Shown here: positions 51,263-60,056 of the stretch, in pieces
Numbering within the stretch: the stretch's first letter is position 1
How the letters are laid out: the number at the start of each line of letters is the position of its first letter
Source: Synergistaceae bacterium
GTDB taxonomy: Bacteria; Synergistota; Synergistia; Synergistales; Thermovirgaceae
NCBI GenBank assembly: GCA_012729145.1
Contig: JAAYDT010000081.1
Location: 1-64,000, forward strand
DNA: 64,000 bases
Reading direction: 5' to 3'
Notes under the pieces: generated by a model
Database searches by the model: none
Seen by the model: the letters and a program-made list of their open reading frames with translations, nothing else
What the model was told of the DNA's origin: nothing
Translations under genes and position numbers: made by a program

Positions 51263-52213
51263 ATGTTCAGGAACAACAGGGTTACCAGACTTCTCAATAT
51301 AGAATATCCGGTACTCCAGGGTGGCATGGCCTGGGTCGCCGATGCGGACCTTGCAGCAGCTGTAAGCAACGGTGGAGGTCTGGGGGTCATCGCGTCAGGG
51401 AGCATGCCTCCTGATGTTCTCGAGGGACAGATAGTCAGGGCCAGATCTCTGACAGACAGGCCCTTCGGTGTCAATATAATGCTTCTCTCTCCGACGGCGG
51501 ACGATGCCCTGGAGATCGTTGTCAAGAACCATGTCCCAGTGGTGACGACCGGTGCAGGGGCGCCGGGAAAGGTGATAGAGCGTCTCAAACCCCTGGGGAC
51601 AAAGGTCATACCAGTCATTGCCTCGGTGGCCCAGGCCAAGAGGGTGGAGAAACAGGGTGCTGATGCGGTGGTGGCCGAAGGTATGGAGGCAGGAGGCCAC
51701 ATAGGGGAGATCACCACTATGGTCCTGGTCCCCCAGATCGTCGATGCCGTCGATATCCCCGTTATCGCTGCAGGAGGTGTCGCCGATACAAGAGGGGTCC
51801 TGGCGGCGTTTTCCCTTGGAGCAGAAGGAGTCCAGGTGGGGACCCGCTTCGTGTGCGCAACCGAATCCAACGCCCACAGGGCCTACAAGAACGAGATACT
51901 CAAGGCAAGGGACAGGAGCACGGCAGTTACCGGAGCCAGCACGGGTCACCCGGTCCGCTGTATCCAGAACAGGCTGACCAGGGAGTTTGAAAGGCTCGAG
52001 AAAGCCGGTGCCCCGGTGGAAGAGATAGAGAAACTCGGCACAGGTCGTCTGAGGGCGGCTGTGGTCGACGGGGACGTAGATTTCGGTTCCGTAATGGCAG
52101 GGCAGTCGGCGGCTCTGGTGGACAGGATGCAGCCGGCGGCTGAGATCATAAGGGAACTTTTCGACGGGACCCAGGATATGATCGAAAGGCTCCAGGGTCT
52201 TACAAACCAATGA
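51263..52213 (+). CDS. fabK: FMN-dependent enoyl-ACP reductase II
   Basis: About 316 residues. The FMN TIM barrel begins IEYPVLQGGMAWVADADLAAAVSNGGGLG, then NIMLLSP, AEGMEAGGHIGEITTMVLV, IAAGGVADTRG and AEGVQVGTRFVCATESNAH, as in pneumococcal FabK. It reduces the enoyl-ACP, so the organism should not depend on FabI. I start at ATG 51263 with GAGGTGG upstream. Confidence 0.95.
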   Translation: MFRNNRVTRLLNIEYPVLQGGMAWVADADLAAAVSNGGGLGVIASGSMPPDVLEGQIVRARSLTDRPFGVNIMLLSPTADDALEIVVKNHVPVVTTGAGAPGKVIERLKPLGTKVIPVIASVAQAKRVEKQGADAVVAEGMEAGGHIGEITTMVLVPQIVDAVDIPVIAAGGVADTRGVLAAFSLGAEGVQVGTRFVCATESNAHRAYKNEILKARDRSTAVTGASTGHPVRCIQNRLTREFERLEKAGAPVEEIEKLGTGRLRAAVVDGDVDFGSVMAGQSAALVDRMQPAAEIIRELFDGTQDMIERLQGLTNQ

Positions 52214-52232
52214 TGCCTTTGGAGGTATACCG

Positions 52233-53192
52233 ATGAAGTATGCCATTGTTTTTCCAGGCCAGGGCGCCCAGGAGGTTGGTATGGGCAGGGACCTCTTCGA
52301 AAGTTTCGTTCCCTCCAGGTCGGTCTTTGAGAGATCCGACGAGGCTCTGGGTTTCAGCCTGAGCAGGATCATCTTCGCGGGACCAGATGATGAACTGAAG
52401 AAGACCGAATACGCCCAGCCCGCTATCCTGACAATGAGCATGGCCGTACACAGGTGCCTCGAAGAGGAAACGGGGGTGGAGTTCGCGCCCGAGTTCGTTG
52501 CCGGGCACAGTCTTGGAGAATACACCGCCCTGGTGGCCTCGGGGACCCTCTCCCTTGAGGACGGTGTAAGGCTTGTCCACCTCAGGGGCAAACTCATGCA
52601 GGAGGCTGTGCCCCTCGGTAAGGGTTCTATGGCGGCCATTATCGGGCTTGACAGGGAGTCGGTGATATCCATATGTGAAGAGGTATCATCTCTGGGGGTG
52701 TGTCAGGCGGCCAACTTCAATGCTCCAGGCCAGATAGTGATATCCGGAGAAAGGGAGGCTGTCGACAAAGCTGTCTCCATGTGCAAAGATGCAGGGGCCA
52801 AAAGGGCTCTCCCGCTGAAGGTCAGCGCCCCTTTCCATTGCAGTCTCATGCGGCCAGTAGCCGACAGGTTGAGAGAATCCTTTTCCCGGTGCAGCTGGAA
52901 CAGGCCTAAATGGCCTCTGATAGCGAACGTTTCAGCAGGACTGGTGTCCGATGTGGAAAGCATCCAGGAAGCGCTCTTTCTCCAGACATTCATGCCTGTG
53001 CTATGGTCGGGGTCAATAGAATTAATGATATCCAGGGGAGTCAGGTCTTTCCTCGAGGTCGGACCTGGCAGCGTCCTTTCAGGCCTGATAAAGAGGATCT
53101 CGGCAGACTCCAGGTGCCTTTCGGTCAATGACCACGAAGGTATCAGAGAGGTGATTGATTTCCTTAAAGGAGGGCAATATGATGAATCCTGA
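52233..53192 (+). CDS. fabD: Malonyl-CoA-ACP transacylase
   Basis: The 319-residue enzyme loads malonyl onto ACP. FPGQGAQEVGMG and GHSLGEYTAL (nucleophile Ser) are the signature motifs. APFHCSLMRP contains the catalytic His. GGAGG precedes the ATG. The end overlaps fabG by about 14 bp. Confidence 0.96.
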   Translation: MKYAIVFPGQGAQEVGMGRDLFESFVPSRSVFERSDEALGFSLSRIIFAGPDDELKKTEYAQPAILTMSMAVHRCLEEETGVEFAPEFVAGHSLGEYTALVASGTLSLEDGVRLVHLRGKLMQEAVPLGKGSMAAIIGLDRESVISICEEVSSLGVCQAANFNAPGQIVISGEREAVDKAVSMCKDAGAKRALPLKVSAPFHCSLMRPVADRLRESFSRCSWNRPKWPLIANVSAGLVSDVESIQEALFLQTFMPVLWSGSIELMISRGVRSFLEVGPGSVLSGLIKRISADSRCLSVNDHEGIREVIDFLKGGQYDES

Positions 53193-53928
53193 TAGAAGGG
53201 TTGCCCTGGTGACCGGCTCCGGACGCGGAATTGGACGGGCAATAGCGCTGGAAATGGCAAATATCGGACACAGGGTGGCTGTGAACTACCGTTCTTCATC
53301 CTCGGCCGCCGAGAGCCTTGTTGCCGAGATCGGATCCTCGGGAGGTTCAGCTATGGCTTTCAAGGCCGACGTCTCCTCTGCGCCTGAGGTGGAGAGGCTC
53401 TTCTCCGAGACGGAAGCAGCTATGGGACCTGTTGATATACTTGTCAACAATGCCGGTATAACCAGGGACGGTCTGATCATGAGGATGAAAGATCCCGACT
53501 GGGAGGACGTTATCCGGACCAACCTTCTGTCGGTATTTCTTACCACCAGGCAGGCCGTCAGGAATATGGCGCGCTCCCGCTGGGGCCGAATAGTCAATAT
53601 CAGTTCGGTGATAGGCATTATCGGCAATGCAGGTCAGGCCAATTACGCTGCCGCAAAGGCAGGGGTAATAGGGCTTACGAAGAGTACAGCAAGGGAGTTC
53701 GGCTCCAGGGGTATCACTGCCAATGCAGTAGCCCCGGGTTTTATCGAAACGGATATGACCGCAGTGCTTGACGAGAAGGTAAGGTCCCATATGGTCCTGC
53801 AGATCCCTGCAGGAAGACCGGGTCGTCCGGAAGATGTGGCAGCGGTGGTAAGGTTCCTTGTATCTGAAGAAGCTTCTTATGTCACAGGCCAGGTAATAGC
53901 CGTTGATGGCGGAATGACCATGGCCTGA
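53179..53928 (+). CDS. fabG: 3-oxoacyl-ACP reductase
   Basis: About 249 residues, short-chain dehydrogenase. The NADP site is VTGSGRGIGRAIA, NNAGITRDGLIMRM follows, the catalytic Ser is in NISSVIGIIGNAGQ and Tyr-x3-Lys is NYAAAKAG. I start at the first of two adjacent ATGs after AAAGGAGGGCAAT. Confidence 0.96.
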   Translation: MMNPDRRVALVTGSGRGIGRAIALEMANIGHRVAVNYRSSSSAAESLVAEIGSSGGSAMAFKADVSSAPEVERLFSETEAAMGPVDILVNNAGITRDGLIMRMKDPDWEDVIRTNLLSVFLTTRQAVRNMARSRWGRIVNISSVIGIIGNAGQANYAAAKAGVIGLTKSTAREFGSRGITANAVAPGFIETDMTAVLDEKVRSHMVLQIPAGRPGRPEDVAAVVRFLVSEEASYVTGQVIAVDGGMTMA

Positions 53929-53965
53929 TCCATGAAAAGAGTTTTTCGGGAAGGAGGTGAAGGAG

Positions 53966-54217
53966 ATGAAGATGGAAGAGATCACATCAAGACTCAAGGA
54001 GATAGTGATGGACAGGCTGGATGTCGAAGAGGATCAGATCAAACCGGAGGCCTCCTTTGTGGAGGATCTCGGAGCCGATTCTCTTGATATCGTCGAGCTG
54101 ATCATGGGGATCGAGGAAGAGTTCGATATCGAGATACCCGACGAGGACGCGGAGAAACTCACCAATGTCGGCGAAGCAATGGATTACATCAAGGGCAAAC
54201 TGGGTGTTGAAGAGTAA
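53966..54217 (+). CDS. acpP: Acyl carrier protein
   Basis: About 83 residues, acidic. The phosphopantetheine Ser is in [14 protein letters not shown]. The start is the ATG at 53966 after AAGGAGGTGA; a GTG at 53957 is inside that site and an ATG two codons later is also possible. A strong hairpin follows the stop. Confidence 0.95.
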   Translation: MKMEEITSRLKEIVMDRLDVEEDQIKPEASFVEDLGADSLDIVELIMGIEEEFDIEIPDEDAEKLTNVGEAMDYIKGKLGVEE

Positions 54218-54231
54218 ACGAGAGAATAACA

Positions 54232-54266
54232 AGGGGTTTATGCGGGGAAAACCCGCATAAACCCCT
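54232..54266 (+). other. Strong hairpin between acpP and fabF
   Basis: AGGGGTTTATGCGGG and its exact complement form a perfect 15-bp stem with loop GAAAA. No T-run follows, so transcription should continue into fabF. It may protect the acpP 3' end from exonucleases and raise ACP output above its neighbours. Confidence 0.8.
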
Positions 54267-54323
54267 AAACTCCGTTACCCGCTTCCCCAGCCGGGACAAC
54301 GGGAACAGAAGGAGTGACACGAT

Positions 54324-55565
54324 TTGAGAAGGGTTGTCATTACAGGGATGGGCGTAGTCTCCCCCATCGCCAATGGAAGGGAAGAATACTGGAGGTCACT
54401 GAAAGAGGGGAGGAACGGCGTCGGCAGCATTACCCTTTTCGACCCTGCCGATTACTCCGTCCGTATCGCCGCAGAAGTTCTGGATTTCGATCCGGAGAAC
54501 TGGATGGAACGCAAGGAGGCAAGGAGGGCCGACCGGGTCATCCAGTTCGCTGTCGCTGCCTCCGATATGGCGGTCAGTGATGCCTCTCTGGATGTGGACA
54601 GCCTGGATCCAGATAGATTCGGAGTTTTTATCGGGAGTGGCGAAGGCGGCATCTCAACCATGTACGAAGGGATGAAGGTTCTTCTGGAGAAAGGGCCTTC
54701 CAGGGTGGGGCCTTTCTGCGTTCCCATGATGTTGAGCAACATGCCAGCCGCCTACGTGGCCATACGATTCGGAGCGAGAGGGCCTAACATCTGTGTCGTG
54801 ACGGCCTGTGCCACTGCCACACATACCATGGGAGAGGCGTTCCATACGATCGTAAGGGATGACGCTGATATAATACTTGCCGGTGGGACCGAAGCGGCCA
54901 TTACTCCTGTTGCTGTCGCGGGCTTTGCAGCCATGAAGGCCCTTTCGACGAGGAACGACGATCCTCTCCATGCTTCGAGGCCTTTTGATGCAGACAGGGA
55001 CGGCTTCGTTATGGGCGAAGGGGCGGGAGTTCTTGTCTTTGAAGAACTGGAGCATGCCAAAAGGAGAGGGGCCAGGATCTTTGCGGAAGTCAAAGGTTTC
55101 GGTTCCACTTGCGATGCATATCACATCACTGCTCCCGACCCGGAAGGGAACGGTCCCGCAAAAGCAATGCTTCAGGCCGTTAACAAGGCCGGGTGGGAAC
55201 TTGATGAGGTGGACCTTATCAACGCCCACGGTACATCGACCAGCCTGAACGATACCATGGAGTCCTCGGCGATCAACAGGGCTTTCGGAGAGCATGCCGG
55301 AAAGACCCTCGTCCATTCCACCAAATCAATGATCGGACATACCCTTGGAGCTGCAGGGGCGCTGGAGTCCATCGCCGCTATTCAGGCCATAGTAGAGGGG
55401 GTTGTTCACCCCACTGCCAACTGTGTCAATCCAGATCCGGAATGTCCCATAAACGTTGTACCGGACGGGAAACCTATCCAAAGGGAGGTCTCCAGGGTCC
55501 TCGTCAACAACTTTGGTTTTGGAGGCCATAACGGGGTTGCAGCGATTGAGAAGTACAGAGGTTAA
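54324..55565 (+). CDS. fabF: 3-oxoacyl-ACP synthase II
   Basis: The 413-residue elongating condensing enzyme starts RRVVITGMGVVSPIANG. The catalytic Cys is in VVTACATATHTMG, with His in NAHGTSTSLND and in KSMIGHTLGAAG. The start is TTG with AAGGAG nine bases upstream. fabF-rnc adjacency is common in Gram-positive lineages. Confidence 0.97.
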   Translation: MRRVVITGMGVVSPIANGREEYWRSLKEGRNGVGSITLFDPADYSVRIAAEVLDFDPENWMERKEARRADRVIQFAVAASDMAVSDASLDVDSLDPDRFGVFIGSGEGGISTMYEGMKVLLEKGPSRVGPFCVPMMLSNMPAAYVAIRFGARGPNICVVTACATATHTMGEAFHTIVRDDADIILAGGTEAAITPVAVAGFAAMKALSTRNDDPLHASRPFDADRDGFVMGEGAGVLVFEELEHAKRRGARIFAEVKGFGSTCDAYHITAPDPEGNGPAKAMLQAVNKAGWELDEVDLINAHGTSTSLNDTMESSAINRAFGEHAGKTLVHSTKSMIGHTLGAAGALESIAAIQAIVEGVVHPTANCVNPDPECPINVVPDGKPIQREVSRVLVNNFGFGGHNGVAAIEKYRG

Positions 55566-55566
55566 A

Positions 55567-56286
55567 GTGGGCAGATCCTCCAGGACCAGGTCGAGGACCG
55601 AAGACAACCATAGCCCGGAGGTGCTTGAAAAGCTTCTGGCTTATAGATTCAGGGACGGACAGTTGCTGCTGGAAGCTCTGACCCACGCATCCTTTTCCAA
55701 CGAGAACGGCCTCGGTTACTGCAACGAGAGACTGGAATTCCTGGGAGATGCCGTTCTAGAGCTCTGTGTGTCGGAGATACTCTACAAAAGATTCCCGGAA
55801 GCGACCGAAGGGGAACTATCTGCGAGAAGAGCATCGATCGTTTGTGAGGATACCCTGAGCGCCTGGGCGATCAAGGTAGGGATACCCTCCTTCCTGAGAT
55901 TGGGCAGGGGGCTTTGTATGAGCGGCGGTCGCGAACAGCCCGTATTAAGCGCTGACGCGGCTGAAGCAGTGTTCGGAGCAGTGTTTATCGATGGAGGGTT
56001 TGAAGCGGCCCGAAGTGTGATAGAGCAGTTCCTGCTGAATTTCGTAGAACTTGAGGCCCCGGTTCCAAGGAATCCCAAAGCCGATCTTCAGGAGCTCATG
56101 GAGAAAAGGGGACTTGGAAAGCCTGACTACGAAGTTACTGAGCAGGTCGGTCCTCCTCACGCACCTGTCTTCAGGGTTAAAGTGACGAGCCTGGGAGAGA
56201 TCCTTGGCACCGGGAACGGGAGGACCATCAGGGAGGCTGAAAGGAAGGCTGCTGAAAAGGCCCTGGAACAACTCTGCAGAAAATAA
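55567..56286 (+). CDS. rnc: Ribonuclease III
   Basis: About 239 residues. The signature NERLEFLGDAVLEL and later ADAAEAVFGAVFIDGG bind the catalytic metals, then a C-terminal double-stranded-RNA domain begins NPKADLQELMEKRG. I choose GTG 55567, just after the fabF stop and preceded by AGAGG. The open frame runs up into fabF without support. The stop codon lies within a 24-bp palindrome. Confidence 0.94.
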   Translation: MGRSSRTRSRTEDNHSPEVLEKLLAYRFRDGQLLLEALTHASFSNENGLGYCNERLEFLGDAVLELCVSEILYKRFPEATEGELSARRASIVCEDTLSAWAIKVGIPSFLRLGRGLCMSGGREQPVLSADAAEAVFGAVFIDGGFEAARSVIEQFLLNFVELEAPVPRNPKADLQELMEKRGLGKPDYEVTEQVGPPHAPVFRVKVTSLGEILGTGNGRTIREAERKAAEKALEQLCRK

Positions 56287-56305
56287 TGCAACCGGTTGCA
56301 TTATT
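56282..56305. repeat. Perfect 24-bp palindrome at the rnc end / pyr promoter
   Basis: The half-site AATAATGCAACC is followed directly by its exact complement GGTTGCATTATT, with no spacer. It covers the rnc stop codon and the possible pyr -35 box. The shape, with a central CCGG, resembles operators of LacI-family repressors; no such regulator is in the window. Confidence 0.9.
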
Positions 56306-56323
56306 CCCCCTCTCTGATAAAAT
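56296..56323 (+). promoter_or_regulatory. Possible promoter of the pyr operon
   Basis: TTGCAT (56296-56301), inside the palindrome, and TAAAAT (56318-56323) are 16 bases apart. The -35 is weak and the -10 good. Confidence 0.5.
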
Positions 56324-56360
56324 CCTCTTGAGGGGATGGGTGCCTGAAAATGAGAGATAT

Positions 56361-56433
56361 GGTCCTTAAAGGCGAGCTTAACAGGAAATTTAAAGAGGGT
56401 TGCGGGTCCCCAACGGGGTCTGCGCCCTTTTTT
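56361..56433 (+). promoter_or_regulatory. Probable PyrR-responsive attenuator
   Basis: GGTCCTTAAAGGCGAG (56361-56376) loosely resembles the PyrR-binding loop, sharing UCC and AGG but not the loop Gs. It is followed by a terminator-like hairpin from AGGG (56396) through GTCCCCAACGGGGTC to CGCCC and six Ts (ending 56433), just before pyrR. This is the standard place for PyrR-mediated attenuation. I did not model the antiterminator. Confidence 0.6.
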
Positions 56434-56452
56434 GTATGAAGGAGGTGGTCTC

Positions 56453-57001
56453 ATGCTGAAAGAGAAAGCGAAAGTGATGAATGAACAGGACATGGAGAGG
56501 GCCCTCAAGAGGATGTCCCACGAGATCCTTGAAAGGAACAGGGGCCTGAGGGACATGATCCTGGTGGGTATCCAGAGAAGGGGAGTCTACCTTGTCAACC
56601 GACTGAGGGATATCTTCGTTGGACTGGAATCCCTGAAGGTTCCGACAGGGGTCCTGGATATCACACTCTACAGGGACGACCTGACCCTCCTGCATGACCA
56701 GCCGGTGGTCCACAGCACGGCCATACCAGAGGACGTGAACGCCCGAAGGATACTTCTCGTGGACGATGTGCTCTACACGGGACGCACGATCAGGGCCGCC
56801 CTGGATGCATTGATGGATCTTGGGCGACCCTCCTGGGTGCAGCTTGCGGTCCTTATAGACAGGGGGCATCGGGAACTGCCCATCCATCCCGATTATGTGG
56901 GTCGGAGCGTGCCAACATCAAGGAGTGAGGTCGTGGAGGTCCGGGTAAAGGAGCTGGACGGAACCGACGAGGTCGTTATATGCGAGAGGGAGGGGTTCTG
57001 A
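56453..57001 (+). CDS. pyrR: PyrR, pyr attenuation regulator / uracil phosphoribosyltransferase
   Basis: About 182 residues. The PRPP motif is ILLVDDVLYTGRTIRAAL; LVGIQRRGVYLVNRL and DITLYRDDL are also conserved. UMP-bound PyrR binds leader RNA and favours termination. I start at the ATG at 56453 with AAGGAGG upstream. It leads the operon, followed three bases on by pyrB. Confidence 0.96.
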   Translation: MLKEKAKVMNEQDMERALKRMSHEILERNRGLRDMILVGIQRRGVYLVNRLRDIFVGLESLKVPTGVLDITLYRDDLTLLHDQPVVHSTAIPEDVNARRILLVDDVLYTGRTIRAALDALMDLGRPSWVQLAVLIDRGHRELPIHPDYVGRSVPTSRSEVVEVRVKELDGTDEVVICEREGF

Positions 57002-57004
57002 CGA

Positions 57005-57934
57005 ATGGAGTGGAGACATCGTCACGTTCTTGACCTTGACTCCTGGGACAGGTCAGAGCTCCAGCACATCCTTGAACAGACCCGGTCAATGGACGAACTT
57101 CTTGACAGGCCTATCAAGAAAGTCCCTGCCCTCAGGGGGAAACTGGTGGTTAACCTTTTCTTCGAGCCGTCAACAAGGACCAGGGTCTCCTTTGAGTTGG
57201 CGGAAAAATTCCTAAGCGCCGATGTGGTCAACTGGACTGCCTCCGGATCGAGCACTGGCAAGGGGGAGACCCTCAGGGATACTGCCTGGACCCTGGAAGC
57301 CATGGGAGCCGACGCGGTGGTAGTAAGGCACGGTGCAGTGGGCGCTGCGGATTACCTTGCGAGAAAAATGAGGAAGAGCGTTGTCTTTAACGGTGGTGAC
57401 GGTGCACACGCGCATCCGACACAGGCCCTTCTCGATCTTTACACGGCATGGAAGAGGCTGGGAGATCTCAATGGCCGCAAACTGGCCATGATCGGTGATG
57501 TCCTCCATAGCCGTGTGGCCAGGAGCGATATTATCGCTTTCAGCAGAATGGGGGTAAAGGTCGAACTATCAGGTCCCCCGACCCTGATGCCCCGTGCACC
57601 AGAGGCCATGGGGGCCATTTTCCGCAAGGACCCGCATGATGCCGTAAGGGATGCCGACATTATCTATCTGCTGAGGATACAGCGTGAGAGGCAGGAAGAG
57701 GGAATGTTCCCCTCTCTGGATGAATATCACCAGTTCTTTGGTGCCGACAGCAGGCTCATGGAGTCGGCCAGCCCAGACGCCCTGGTGATGCATCCGGGTC
57801 CCATAAACCGGAGAGTGGAGATCTCAAGCGAGGTGGCAGACGGGCCGCAAAGCATGATCCTGGGCCAGGTACGGAGCGGCGTTGCACTAAGGATGGCCCT
57901 TCTCTTTGTATGTCTTGGAGGTGTAAGACAGTGA
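57005..57934 (+). CDS. pyrB: Aspartate carbamoyltransferase
   Basis: The 309-residue catalytic subunit has the carbamoyl-phosphate motif FFEPSTRTRVSFE, the GDGAHAHPTQALLDLYT block and MHPGPINR. No pyrI is present, so it is likely feedback-insensitive. The end overlaps pyrC by four bases. Confidence 0.97.
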   Translation: MEWRHRHVLDLDSWDRSELQHILEQTRSMDELLDRPIKKVPALRGKLVVNLFFEPSTRTRVSFELAEKFLSADVVNWTASGSSTGKGETLRDTAWTLEAMGADAVVVRHGAVGAADYLARKMRKSVVFNGGDGAHAHPTQALLDLYTAWKRLGDLNGRKLAMIGDVLHSRVARSDIIAFSRMGVKVELSGPPTLMPRAPEAMGAIFRKDPHDAVRDADIIYLLRIQRERQEEGMFPSLDEYHQFFGADSRLMESASPDALVMHPGPINRRVEISSEVADGPQSMILGQVRSGVALRMALLFVCLGGVRQ

Positions 57935-59256
57935 AGATCCTTCTCCGCAACGCCATTCTTTTCGACGGGGTCAGTCTTTCCGGGAAAGAAACGGACGTCT
58001 CTATCGACGGCAGCCTTATCGAAGCCATTGGAGACGCTGACCTCGGGCGGGATTTTGACGTCATTCACGACCTTTCCGGGAAGATCCTCTGCCCTGGTTT
58101 TATCGACCTTCACTGTCATCTCAGGGATCCCGGTCAGGAGTGGAGAGAGGATCTGTCTTCAGGTTCCTCGGCCGGGGCAGCTGGAGGTTTCACAACCCTT
58201 GTCTGCATGCCCAATACGGATCCTCCGCTGGACAGCCCAGCCCTGGTAAGTTATGTCCTGGAAAAGAGCGGAAGGTCCCCCGGTTCGAGGATCCTGCCTG
58301 CAGGATGCGTCAGCAGGGAGAGAAAGGGCAAGGTTCTGGCCGAGATGGGCAAGATGGCCAAGGCTGGTGCTGTTATCTTCACCGATGACGGAAACCCCGT
58401 GAGCGATACTGGACTCCTCAGACTTGCCCTCCAGTACAGCTCCTGGCTGGGCGTCAGGCTTATGGAGCATCCAGAGGAGAAGTCTCTGACCAAAGATGCA
58501 CAGGTCAACGAGGGTATCTGTTCCTCCTTCTCGGGGCTCAAGGGGTGGCCATCGTCGGCGGAGGCCTCAGACATTTCCAGGGGCGTCTCTCTCTGCAGGG
58601 ATACAGGGGTCCCCATTCACTTCACCCACGTCAGCGCGGAGGATTCTCTCCGTGTCCTCAGGGAGGCGAAAGCATCGAAGTTGCCCGTTACATTCGACGT
58701 TACCCCCCACCACCTCTGTCTTTCTGAAGAGAATGTCATCGAGGGAGGGTATGACAGTGTCTTCAAGGTCAATCCCCCCCTCAGGTCTCGCAGGGACAGG
58801 GATGCCCTGTGGGAAGCCCTCGCGGAAGGCACCGTCGATGCTATTGCGACGGACCATGCTCCCTGGCACATTGACGAGAAGGACCTGCCCTTCCAGGAGG
58901 CCTCTTTCGGGATAGCATCCCTGGAATGTGCCGTGGCTGCAGTTCTTACAGAATGGGAAGAACGGGGTAGACCCTGTTCCATGGGGAGGCTGCTTGGGCT
59001 CTTCACCTCCGGTCCTGCATCCATACTTCCAGGAGTGTGGGGTGGAGCAGGGGCAGGGCGTATCGAGGTGGGTCTGACAGCCGATCTTACCGTTCTGGAC
59101 CCCGAACTCGAACAGATCGTCAATGTGGAGAAGTGGAAGAGCAAGGCCAGGCTGACCCCCTGGAATGGGAAACGGCTTAAGGGGTGGCCTGTGATGACAA
59201 TGGTCGGAGGGAGAACTGTTCATCCCGTCGAGGAGACGGACAGGGGGTTGAGCTAG
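57931..59256 (+). CDS. pyrC: Dihydroorotase
   Basis: About 441 residues, class I amidohydrolase. The metal motif is DLHCHLRDPGQEW, with CMPNTDPP, and later ATDHAPW. The GTG at 57931 overlaps the pyrB stop and has GGAGGTG upstream; an ATG at 57910 is inside pyrB. The stop overlaps pyrK's GTG by one base. Confidence 0.96.
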   Translation: MKILLRNAILFDGVSLSGKETDVSIDGSLIEAIGDADLGRDFDVIHDLSGKILCPGFIDLHCHLRDPGQEWREDLSSGSSAGAAGGFTTLVCMPNTDPPLDSPALVSYVLEKSGRSPGSRILPAGCVSRERKGKVLAEMGKMAKAGAVIFTDDGNPVSDTGLLRLALQYSSWLGVRLMEHPEEKSLTKDAQVNEGICSSFSGLKGWPSSAEASDISRGVSLCRDTGVPIHFTHVSAEDSLRVLREAKASKLPVTFDVTPHHLCLSEENVIEGGYDSVFKVNPPLRSRRDRDALWEALAEGTVDAIATDHAPWHIDEKDLPFQEASFGIASLECAVAAVLTEWEERGRPCSMGRLLGLFTSGPASILPGVWGGAGAGRIEVGLTADLTVLDPELEQIVNVEKWKSKARLTPWNGKRLKGWPVMTMVGGRTVHPVEETDRGLS

Positions 59257-60056
59257 TGGATCGTTCCGTGGCTCCCATGAAAGGACCGCCGGCTGACAGG
59301 AGAGGGTCTCTCTTCTTCTCCCGGTCTCTTGGAGACCACTGTGTTCATATGGGGGTAGAACTCGAGGGTCTGACTCCAAAGGCGATACCTGGTCAGTTCT
59401 TCCTGATCAGGGAGAGAGGGGTTCTTGACCCTCTTCTTGGACGTCCCCTTGCCCTGGTGGCATCAAAAGGTAACGTCCTTGAATTCCTCTTCAGGATCTC
59501 CGGAAGGGGTACAGCCCGTCTGGCTTCGCTTCCTCCGGGCGCCGCCCTTGAATTGAGGGGGCCTTGCGGGAACGGATTTCCTGAACCTGTCGGGGATGAA
59601 CTTGTTCTGGTAGCCGGTACGCTCGGGATCGCGCCCTTCATCGGCATTTCCTCCTTCTCTTCAGAAAAGGTCCGTATCACTGCGGTACTGGGAGTTCCAG
59701 GAAAGGGCTGGGAGAAATTCGTAGAATGGTGTTTGGAGAGGTTTCCGGGGATCCGGATCAACTCCGATGACGGCTCCATTGGAAGGCATGGAGATCCTGT
59801 GGAGGACACTCTCTCCTTTGTCGGACAGGGGCACGAGGTCTGGGGGTGCGGACCGGAAGCCATGCTGCGAGGGCTGGGCAGGGTTCATGAAAAGGGGTGC
59901 GAAAAACTCCTTGTCAGCCTGGAAAAGAGAATGGCCTGCGGGACCGGAGGATGCCTGGGTTGTTCAATCAGGACTGGCTCGGGAATGAAAAGGGTCTGTG
60001 TTGACGGTCCCGTCTTTGAATGGCGCGAGGTCTTCGGTGGCGCTCATGGAAAGTAG
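59256..60056 (+). CDS. pyrK: Dihydroorotate dehydrogenase B, electron-transfer subunit
   Basis: About 266 residues. The FAD/NAD ferredoxin-reductase fold has GRPLALV and GTLGIAPFIG. The [2Fe-2S] cysteines lie in ACGTGGCLGC plus a later VCVDGP. It passes electrons from PyrD to NAD+. I start at GTG 59256; the frame extends upstream within pyrC without support. It overlaps pyrD by 11 bp. Confidence 0.93.
   Translation: MDRSVAPMKGPPADRRGSLFFSRSLGDHCVHMGVELEGLTPKAIPGQFFLIRERGVLDPLLGRPLALVASKGNVLEFLFRISGRGTARLASLPPGAALELRGPCGNGFPEPVGDELVLVAGTLGIAPFIGISSFSSEKVRITAVLGVPGKGWEKFVEWCLERFPGIRINSDDGSIGRHGDPVEDTLSFVGQGHEVWGCGPEAMLRGLGRVHEKGCEKLLVSLEKRMACGTGGCLGCSIRTGSGMKRVCVDGPVFEWREVFGGAHGK

Noticed and set aside
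51395-52672. 425-codon minus-strand open frame
   Set aside because: It lies opposite fabK and fabD, both with intact motifs; the translation resembles no family.
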